From assembly GCA_046155885.1 (NCBI GenBank), contig JBJXFU010000036.1, forward strand, positions 1 to 19,134: a stretch of DNA of 19,134 bases, read 5' to 3'. Positions 1 through 5,685 of this stretch are shown piece by piece; position 1 is the stretch's first letter, and every line of letters starts with the position of its first letter. The notes beneath the pieces are model-generated. The model was not told the DNA's origin. It did not search any database and was given only the letters and a program-made list of their open reading frames with translations. A program made the position numbers and the translations under genes. The stretch comes from JAOADN01 sp046155885. Lineage in GTDB: Bacteria; Pseudomonadota; Alphaproteobacteria; Rhodobacterales; Rhodobacteraceae.

Positions 1-182
1 GAACTGCCGCGAGAGCTACCCGGGCAGCGCCCGACCGCCCGCCCGATTGCGTCCCGGGCGGGCACAACCGAAACGTCCGTCTGCGGGAACACCGCTGGGG
101 TTGGAGGCACCATAAAGCGCGGACCAAAGCCGTCGGGGCGCCCCCCCGCGGTCGGGCGCCGCCCTCTGTTGTGCAGGGGGAG
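1..182 (+). repeat. Structured intergenic repeat, copy A (left end cut by window)
   Basis: This is the first of three substantial copies of a repeat of about 195 bp; the others are at 1536-1732 and 18983-19134. The 30 bases at 98-127 are identical in all three. A 12-bp inverted repeat links 27-38 with 148-159. An inner perfect 9-bp hairpin pairs 37-45 with 55-63 around a 9-base loop. The copy is one base shorter than copy B, through an indel near position 52, which shifts any reading frame and argues against a protein. The outer 10-12 bases on the left lie outside the window. The function is unknown; it could be a REP/MITE-like element or a structured RNA. Confidence 0.85.
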
Positions 183-240
183 GGGAGGAGGAGGCGATTC
201 AGGTCGAATGCAATGCGCTGTAATGCCCCACCCCCAACCG

Positions 241-285
241 CCCCCTTGCCCGGAACAGCCGCGAGAGCCACCCGGGGGGCGCCCG
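241..285 (+). repeat. Partial copy of the same repeat (left-end fragment)
   Basis: About 45 bases match the left end of the repeat, including the CCCTTGCCCGGAACAGCCGC stretch and the following GAGCCACCCGG. The match then decays. It sits directly downstream of copy A, so full and partial copies lie head to tail here, as they also do near 18853-19134. The rest of 172-397 shows no credible gene. Confidence 0.7.
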
Positions 286-397
286 CCTCCCGGACCGGCC
301 ACGGGTCGGGCGAAAAACACCGGGACCGCCTGAGGAGGGGCAGGCGAAGCCTTGAGCGGATGCGATCCCGCCTTGGGCGCCGGCCCTTTTCGCGGCC

Positions 398-856
398 TCA
401 GTTCGCGCGGCGGGTGGGCAGGAAGGGAAGCGGCGCGACGGGCACGCCGTCTTCGATCAGCGCCCGCGCCTCGTCGCGGCGGGCCTCGCCGTAGATCGCG
501 CGCTCCGGCGCATCGCCCTCATGGATCGCCCGCGCCTCGGCGGCGAAGTTGAGGCCGACATATTCCGAGTTTTCCTCGATCTGCCGGCGGAGCTCTGCCA
601 GCGCCTCTTCGAGGTCGCCCTCGGGGCGGGACAGGCGCGGGGGCCCGAGCTTGGCCGCAGCCGGCCCGGCGGCCACGGGGACTGCTTCGCGGGGCTTGCG
701 GAGCGCGGGTGCCATCAGCGCGCGCTTCACCTTCGGCGATCCGCAGCGTGCGCAGGCGACCATGCCCTGCCCGGAAAGCCGGTCGAAGGCATCGGCGGAC
801 TGAAACCAGCTGTCGAAGCCATGTCCCCGGTCGCATTCGAGATCGTAGTGAATCAT
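398..856 (-). CDS. DUF1178 family protein (zinc-ribbon-like N terminus)
   Basis: The 152-aa product begins MIHYDLECDRGHGFDSWF, the typical start of the alphaproteobacterial DUF1178 family. Cys8 and His12, then Cys35-x2-Cys38, look like a small metal-binding ribbon. A proline/alanine-rich linker follows, then a conserved helical C-terminal half (about 75-150) containing RRQIEENSEYVG and EARAIHEG. The open frame runs upstream to 1177, but the first 107 codons antisense the neighbouring Nudix gene and look nothing like protein. ATG at 856 is therefore the start, with a GGGA about 5 bases upstream. It lies 61 bp downstream of the Nudix gene on the same strand and is probably cotranscribed with it, a pairing I recall from other Rhodobacterales. 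No biochemical function is known to me. Confidence 0.93.
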   Translation of the reverse strand: MIHYDLECDRGHGFDSWFQSADAFDRLSGQGMVACARCGSPKVKRALMAPALRKPREAVPVAAGPAAAKLGPPRLSRPEGDLEEALAELRRQIEENSEYVGLNFAAEARAIHEGDAPERAIYGEARRDEARALIEDGVPVAPLPFLPTRRAN

Positions 857-917
857 CGCGTCCCGCGTCGGTAGGCCAAAGCGGATCGGAAACCCTTCGG
901 ACCGGAATTGCAATGGG

Positions 918-1394
918 TCACGGCCGCGCACTGGCAGGCGCGGCATGCCCCGGATCGAAGCTGCGGATAAGGCGGCGCAGGTCAGGTTCCTGGACAAGTT
1001 CGGCGGCCTCGACCGGCGGGAACCAGGCGCGCCGGCGTTCGTGCCGTTCGGGAAAGCGCACGTGCATCCGCTCGGCCCGGATGGCGAAGACGCTGACCCG
1101 GCAAGGCACTTCGGCGCCGTTCGCAAGCGCCTTCGAATAGGCATAGATGCCGACCGGGGCGGACGAGACGGAGCCATCGACGCCGCCTTCTTCGAACGCT
1201 TCGCAAAGGGCGGTTTCCGCAGGGTTGCGGCGCGCCTGCGGCCAGCCCTTGGGGATCACCCAGCGGCCGGTGTCGCGGCTGGTGACCAGCAGGATCTCGA
1301 TCCCCCCGGCCGCTTCGCGGTAGCACAGCGCCCCGTATTGCGCCTGCGGTTCGTGCGCGGCCAGGGCCGCGCGATCAAATTTCTTCATGCCCAT
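918..1394 (-). CDS. Nudix hydrolase, diphosphoinositol-polyphosphate-phosphohydrolase-like
   Basis: The 158-aa protein has the opening RWVIPKGWP (about 44-52) and a Nudix helix ending CEAFEEGGV (64-72). Glu65, Glu68 and Glu69 are the expected Mg2+ ligands. The box is degenerate: the first conserved Glu of GX5EX7REUXEEXGU is Arg, and the Arg before the first EE-motif Glu is Cys. I recall this variation as normal for the alphaproteobacterial PKGWP subgroup. The family cleaves nucleoside diphosphates linked to another moiety; the substrate here is unknown. ATG at 1394 is preferred over ATG at 1388 because GGGGA lies about 6 bases upstream of it. The gene is followed by the DUF1178 gene on the same strand. 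Confidence 0.93.
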   Translation of the reverse strand: MGMKKFDRAALAAHEPQAQYGALCYREAAGGIEILLVTSRDTGRWVIPKGWPQARRNPAETALCEAFEEGGVDGSVSSAPVGIYAYSKALANGAEVPCRVSVFAIRAERMHVRFPERHERRRAWFPPVEAAELVQEPDLRRLIRSFDPGHAAPASARP

Positions 1395-1443
1395 TCGCGG
1401 TCCCCGCAGGTTCCGCCCCCGATACTGCCCCGACTGCCAGTCT

Positions 1444-1460
1444 GCGCCGGCATTGTGGCG
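1444..1460. promoter_or_regulatory. 17-base motif shared with the 5621-5637 intergenic region
   Basis: GCGCCGGCATTGTGGCG occurs here and again, identical and in the same orientation, at 5621-5637. It has CGCC/GGCG half-sites. Here it lies 50 bp upstream of the Nudix start, which reads the other way. At 5621 it overlaps a good -35 box for the PopZ-like gene. It could be a regulator binding site or the edge of a dispersed repeat. Confidence 0.4.
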
Positions 1461-1535
1461 AAACTAGCACGGAAATCCTTTCCATTCCACCAAGATACGG
1501 CGGTTTGCCGTCTCCGTGATCCACAGCCGTCCGCG

Positions 1536-1732
1536 TCCCTTGCGCGGAACAGCCGCTCGAGCCACCCGGGCGACGCCCGACCGCCCGCCCAATTGCGTTC
1601 GGCGGCGGGCGCCACTGCAACGGCAGTGTGCGGGAACAAAGTTGGGGTTGGAGGCACCATAAAGCGCGGACCAACGCTGTCGGCGCGCCCCCCCGCGGTC
1701 GGGCGCCGGCCTCTGTTGCTGAGGGCAGGGGA
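1536..1732 (+). repeat. Structured intergenic repeat, copy B (complete)
   Basis: This is the only complete copy, running from TCCCTTGCGCGGAACAGCCGC to the GGCCTCTGTTG...GGGGAGA end. The invariant 30-base core is at 1645-1674. The outer inverted repeat pairs 1574-1584 with 1695-1705 (11 bp). The inner hairpin pairs 1583-1589 with 1604-1610 (7 bp). The inner stem differs in sequence from copy A but still pairs. It fills most of the 418-bp gap between the Nudix gene and waaA. Apart from this copy and the 1444-1460 motif, nothing gene-like is visible in 1395-1812. Confidence 0.87.
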
Positions 1733-1812
1733 GAATCGATCCGGACCGACTGCAAGTCGCTCTGCCGGGTGACGGCCCGGGCATCCGCCGCCTATCCGGT
1801 CGCCGCAGGGGG

Positions 1813-3114
1813 TCAGGGCCGGTCGGGAAAAAGCGCCGGAAGGTCCGCCGCGCGGCCGATCGCGGCAAGGATCGCGTCGATCCCGTCGCGTGAGGCGAAG
1901 TCGGCCAGGGCCTCGCGCGCGGCCCGCGCCATCGCGCTTTGCCGGGCCGGGTCGGCGAGGGCGGCGAAACGCCGGGCGAGCAGCGTCGGGCTGTTGACCC
2001 GCAGCGCGCCGTGGCCGGCGTCGAGCGCGGCATAGGCCTCGGCGAAGTTGGCGACATGCGGGCCATGCAGGATTGCCGATCCGTGCGCCGCCGGTTCGAA
2101 GGGTGTATGCCCGCCCTGGTCGACCAGCGAGCCGCCGACGAAGGTGGTGCCGGCGGCGGCGTACCAGCGCGCCATCTCGCCCATCGTGTCGGCAAGGTAG
2201 ACGGCCGCTTCGGGGGCGGGTTCCTGACCGGCCGAGCGGGTGCGGAAGCTGAGCCCCCGGGCGCGGATCGCCGCCTCGATTGCCGGGCGGCGGCGCGGGT
2301 GGCGGGGGGCGATGATCAGCCGCAGGCCGGGCCGTTCCCGTCTGGCGGCGGCGAAGGCGTCGAGGACCGGCTCATCCTCGCCCTCGTGGGTCGAGGCGGC
2401 GAGGATGGTCAGGCTGCGCGGGAAGGGCAGCTTCCCGGCGGCCGGCCCGGGGGCGTCGGCGAAGGCCCCGGCCTTCAGCGACGCCACCGGCCCGATGCGG
2501 TCGGGGGTCAGGCCGAGGGCGCGGAAGCGGCGTTCCGACACGTCGTCCTGGGCGGACAGGAAGCGCACCGCGTCCATCATCGCCAGCGCCAGCGCCGGCC
2601 GCCGCGACCAGCGCCGCTGCGCGCGTTCCGACATCCTGGCGCCGGCCAGGATCACCGGCACCCGGCGGATGCGGCAGAGATCGAAGCGGTTCGGCCAGAG
2701 CTCTCCCTCGACCACGATCAGGGCGCGCGGGCGCCAGGCGGTGAGGAACCGCGACAGGATCGCCCGGTGGTCGAGCGGCGCGAGGCGCGGGAAGATGCGC
2801 GGATGATCCTCTTCGCGGACAAGCTCGCGCGCCGAAAGCGTGTTGACGGTGACGAGCAGCCTCAGATCGGCGACTCGGGCGAGGAGTTCGTGCGCCAGCC
2901 GCCGGGCCGAGGCGTATTCGCCGTTCGATGCGGCGTGCAGCCAGAGGACCGGGCCGGGGCCGGGAAGCGGGCCGGGAAGCGGGCCGGTGCGGCCGCTGCG
3001 GCCGAGGCGTTCGGCAAGGTCGGAAAACCGCTCGGCGCCGATGAGGCAGCGCAAGGCGAGCCGCAGAACGAGGAGCGGCAGGGCGAGCGAGGCGAGGAGG
3101 CGGTAGAGAAGCAA
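1813..3114 (-). CDS. waaA: 3-deoxy-D-manno-octulosonic acid (Kdo) transferase WaaA/KdtA
   Basis: WaaA transfers Kdo from CMP-Kdo to lipid A precursor at the cytoplasmic face of the inner membrane. The 433-aa product has an N-terminal membrane anchor (about 2-24). It has the glycosyltransferase N domain with WLHAASNGEYASARRL, where Glu66 corresponds to the catalytic glutamate. The C-terminal donor-binding part carries GGSLVDQGGHTPFEPAAHG. The open frame continues upstream to 3321 without coding character. The TTG at 3114 gives the family-typical start (M)LLYRLLASLALPLL and has GGAA about 6-8 bases upstream. A proline/glycine linker before the WLH motif is coded by tandem 12-base repeats near 2960-2985. 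It lies downstream of tRNA-Cys on the same strand. lpxK, which I recall as a common neighbour, does not follow; repeat copy B does. Confidence 0.93.
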   Translation of the reverse strand: MLLYRLLASLALPLLVLRLALRCLIGAERFSDLAERLGRSGRTGPLPGPLPGPGPVLWLHAASNGEYASARRLAHELLARVADLRLLVTVNTLSARELVREEDHPRIFPRLAPLDHRAILSRFLTAWRPRALIVVEGELWPNRFDLCRIRRVPVILAGARMSERAQRRWSRRPALALAMMDAVRFLSAQDDVSERRFRALGLTPDRIGPVASLKAGAFADAPGPAAGKLPFPRSLTILAASTHEGEDEPVLDAFAAARRERPGLRLIIAPRHPRRRPAIEAAIRARGLSFRTRSAGQEPAPEAAVYLADTMGEMARWYAAAGTTFVGGSLVDQGGHTPFEPAAHGSAILHGPHVANFAEAYAALDAGHGALRVNSPTLLARRFAALADPARQSAMARAAREALADFASRDGIDAILAAIGRAADLPALFPDRP

Positions 3115-3347
3115 AGGCGGTTCCGCGCGATGGGGACATATCTGGCCTAATGCGTTTCGCGCCCGGTCCGCAACTGGATAGGGGCGGGCGGGGTCCGGCG
3201 AGGGATGTGGCGCGGGCCGGAGCGGATCGCCGCGGACGGGGCGGGGATATTCGGTCTGCGGGCCGGGAAACCGAAGGCGACCGACCGCGAATCCCGAAAC
3301 ACGGCCGGAGGCTTGAAACACGCGAAAGCCAGGGTGCCCGGAAGATC

Positions 3348-3421
3348 TGGAGGCGAGTATCGGAATCGAACCGATCTACACGGATTTGCAATCCGCTGCG
3401 TAACCTCTCCGCCAACTCGCC
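3348..3421 (-). tRNA. tRNA-Cys (anticodon GCA)
   Basis: The 74-nt minus-strand cloverleaf has acceptor arm GGCGAGT/ACTCGCC, anticodon stem GCGGA/TCCGT and loop TTGCAAA with anticodon GCA (plus-strand 3387-3389). The T arm contains GGTTCGATTCC. The discriminator base is U, as expected for a cysteine tRNA, and the CCA end is encoded. A good promoter ends a few bases upstream of the 5' end. No integrase or attachment-site duplication is visible beside it. Confidence 0.97.
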
Positions 3422-3431
3422 GCCGGTGCCC

Positions 3432-3460
3432 AGATAGACTGCGGCGTACGGCGAGGTCAA
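3432..3460 (-). promoter_or_regulatory. Promoter of tRNA-Cys
   Basis: Read on the minus strand, TTGACC (3455-3460) and CTATCT (3432-3437) are separated by 17 bases. They place the start about 5-8 bases upstream of the mature tRNA 5' end. This is the best sigma-70-like promoter in the window. Confidence 0.7.
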
Positions 3461-3545
3461 GCGCGGGGGGCTTGCGCACCCGTTGCCGCGCCCCCGCTTC
3501 TGTGGCAAGACGACGCCCATCGTCCCATCAGCCCCGGACCCCCCG

Positions 3546-4193
3546 ATGACCGACTATGCAGAGCGGCGCGTGACGATGGTGGACACCCAGGTCCGCCCCA
3601 ACGACGTGACCAAGTTCCCGGTCATCGAGGCGATGCTGAGCGTGCCGAGGGAGGATTTCGTGCCCGAGGAGCTGCGCGAGGCGGCCTATATGGGCGAGAA
3701 CCTCGACCTCGGGCCCGGGCGGGTGGTGCTGGAGGCGCGGACGCTGGCGAAGCTGCTCGACGCGCTCGATATCGACCCGGCGGACCGGGTGCTGGTGCTG
3801 GGCGCGGGACTTGGCTATCCGGCGGCGGTGATCGCGCGGATGGCGGGCTCGGTGGTGGCGCTCGAGGAGGATCCGGTGCTGGCGGAAGGCGCGGCGCGGC
3901 GGCTGGCGGGGGCGGCGAACGTGGCCGTCCGGACCGGCCCGCTGGCAGCCGGGGCGCCCGGGGGGGCGCCTTACGATGTCATCGTCGTCGAGGGCGCGGC
4001 CGAGCGGCTGCCCGAGGCGATCGCGGCGCAGCTGGCCGAGGGCGGCCGCATCGGCTGCCTGTTCATGGAAGGCGCGCTGGGCGTCGCCCGGATCGGCATC
4101 CGGCGCGGCGGGCAGGTTTCGTGGCGGGCGGCCTTCAACGCCGCGGCGCCGGTCCTGCCCGGCTTCGCGGCGCGGCGGGAGTTCGTGCTTTGA
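3546..4193 (+). CDS. Protein-L-isoaspartate O-methyltransferase-like protein (divergent)
   Basis: The 215-aa protein starts MTDYAERRVTMVDTQVRPNDV, the standard opening of the alphaproteobacterial PCMT-like family. The Rossmann-type SAM site is visible as VLVLGAGLGYPAAVIARM (about 82-99), with an acidic VVALEED end to the next strand (103-109). The segment where repair methyltransferases carry a GxxISxP substrate loop reads NLDLGPGRVVLEART (about 52-66), so true isoaspartyl repair is doubtful. The ATG at 3546 is chosen over an upstream one in poor sequence; no strong ribosome site is seen. Its TGA overlaps the TTG start of the TolC gene, and I recall this order as conserved in Rhodobacterales. 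That suggests a role linked to the export channel or simple co-expression. Confidence 0.88.
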   Translation: MTDYAERRVTMVDTQVRPNDVTKFPVIEAMLSVPREDFVPEELREAAYMGENLDLGPGRVVLEARTLAKLLDALDIDPADRVLVLGAGLGYPAAVIARMAGSVVALEEDPVLAEGAARRLAGAANVAVRTGPLAAGAPGGAPYDVIVVEGAAERLPEAIAAQLAEGGRIGCLFMEGALGVARIGIRRGGQVSWRAAFNAAAPVLPGFAARREFVL

Positions 4194-5614
4194 CCGAGGG
4201 CGCGGGCCTCTCCGGGGAAGTCCGGCGCGGCGCCGGACGGCGGCCGCGCGGGCGGATCGCCACCCTTCTGGCGGGGGCGGTCCTTGCAAGCGCCATTTTC
4301 GCGGGGGGCGCGATGACCGGGGGCGCCCGGGCCGAGTCGCTCGGCGACGCGCTGGTCTTCGCCTACCGCAACTCGCACCTGCTCGACCAGAACCAGGCGG
4401 TTCTGCGCGCCGCCGACGAGGATGTGGCCTCGGCCGTCGCGGCGCTGCGGCCGGTCCTGTCCTATGTGGTCAACTCCGGCTACGCTTGGACCCTGCAGGG
4501 CGAGGGCGCGGCGGTGTCGCTGCAGCTCGACGCGCAGATCACGCTTTTCGATTTCGGCCGCAACAAGCTGGGCATCGGGATCGCGAAGGAAAGCGTGCTG
4601 GCCACGCGGCAGGCCCTGGTCCAGGTCGAACAGGGCGTGCTGCTGGACGCCGTGCGCGCCTACATGGACGTGCGGCGGGCCGAAGAGAGCATCCTGATCA
4701 ACCGCAACTCGGTGAAGGTCATCGGCGAGGCGCTGAAGGCGGTGCAGGACCGGTTCGACGTGGGCGACGTGACGCGGACCGACGTGGCCCAGGCCGAGGC
4801 GCGCCTGGCGGCGGCGCGCGCCGGGCTGGTCGCGTCCGAGGGCCAGCTGGCCGTGGCGCGCGAGTTCTACAAGGCGGCGACCGGGCGCTATCCGGGCGCT
4901 CTGGCGGCGCCGCCCCGGCAGCCGCGGCTGCCTGCGAGCCTCGACGAGGCGCGGGCCGTCGCGCTGCGCGGGCATCCGGCGGTGCTGCAGGCACAGCATC
5001 AGGTGAAGGCGGCCGAGCTCGCCGTCGCGCTTGCCGCCGCACAGCGCCTGCCCGAGGTCGCCTTCGGTGGCGATGTCTCGACCGACGGCGACGGCACCAC
5101 CGGCAAGCTCGGGCTGCGCATGACGCAGACGATCTACGCCGGCGGTGCGCTTTCCTCAGCGCATCGCAAGGTGATCGCGAACCGCGACACGGCGCGCGCG
5201 GCGCTTTTGCAGACCGGCGTGCAGATCGGCGAACGGGTCGGCAGCGCCTGGGCGCAGATCGCCGTCGCCCGGGCGCAGATCGCCGCCGCCGAGCAGCGGG
5301 TCCGGGCGGCGACCGCCGCCTACGAAGGCGTGCGGGAAGAGGCCAGCCTTGGCGCGCGCACCACGCTAGACGTCCTGGACGCCGAACAGGAGCTGCTGGA
5401 CGCGCAATCCTCGGGAATTTCGGCCGAGACCGACCTGCAAGTAGCGATTTATTCGCTTTTGGCGGCTACGGGCCTTCTGACGGCCGAAAGGCTGAACCTC
5501 GGGATTCCGACCTATGATCCTGAATCCTACTTCAACGCGGTCCGGAAGGCCCCCTCGACAAGCGTCCAGGGCAAGCGGCTGGACCGTGTCCTCAACGCCA
5601 TCGGCAAGAACTGA
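4190..5614 (+). CDS. tolC: TolC family outer-membrane efflux/type I secretion channel
   Basis: This 474-aa outer-membrane factor forms the trimeric exit duct for type I secretion or RND/MFS efflux. The TTG at 4190 overlaps the upstream stop (TTGA), with a GGGAG about 8 bases before it. It yields an arginine-rich n-region, a hydrophobic core (23-42) and an ARA-ES signal cleavage near residue 48. Later ATG codons would lose the signal. Two OEP repeats follow, with paired coiled coils such as AVLRAADEDVASAVAALRP and VRAATAAYEGVREEASLGA. The C terminus YDPESYFNAV...QGKRLDRVL is typical of alphaproteobacterial TolC. The upstream open frame to 4121 overlaps the preceding gene and is not coding. No inner-membrane partner is adjacent; the MsbA-like exporter 4 kb away is not an obvious partner. 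Confidence 0.93.
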   Translation: MTEGAGLSGEVRRGAGRRPRGRIATLLAGAVLASAIFAGGAMTGGARAESLGDALVFAYRNSHLLDQNQAVLRAADEDVASAVAALRPVLSYVVNSGYAWTLQGEGAAVSLQLDAQITLFDFGRNKLGIGIAKESVLATRQALVQVEQGVLLDAVRAYMDVRRAEESILINRNSVKVIGEALKAVQDRFDVGDVTRTDVAQAEARLAAARAGLVASEGQLAVAREFYKAATGRYPGALAAPPRQPRLPASLDEARAVALRGHPAVLQAQHQVKAAELAVALAAAQRLPEVAFGGDVSTDGDGTTGKLGLRMTQTIYAGGALSSAHRKVIANRDTARAALLQTGVQIGERVGSAWAQIAVARAQIAAAEQRVRAATAAYEGVREEASLGARTTLDVLDAEQELLDAQSSGISAETDLQVAIYSLLAATGLLTAERLNLGIPTYDPESYFNAVRKAPSTSVQGKRLDRVLNAIGKN

Positions 5615-5629
5615 CCTTGCGCGCCGGCA

Positions 5630-5658
5630 TTGTGGCGGACGGGTCCGGGCGCTAGATT
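5630..5658 (+). promoter_or_regulatory. Promoter of the PopZ-like gene
   Basis: TTGTGG (5630-5635) and TAGATT (5653-5658) are separated by 17 bases. They imply a leader of about 20 bases before the ATG at 5686, with an AGGGA ribosome site. The -35 box is the 3' part of the 17-base motif at 5621-5637, so this motif may tune expression. Confidence 0.55.
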
Positions 5659-5685
5659 CCGTTCTGACAGGGAAAGGGACGCCGG

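Noticed and set aside
1..182. Repeat family considered as an insertion sequence
   Set aside because: Units are under 200 bp with no transposase, and no target-site duplication can be made out around complete copy B. A non-autonomous element remains possible and is listed as a finding.
3348..3421. tRNA-Cys considered as an integration site for a genomic island
   Set aside because: No integrase gene, no duplicated tRNA 3' end elsewhere in the window, and flanking genes look native in codon use.
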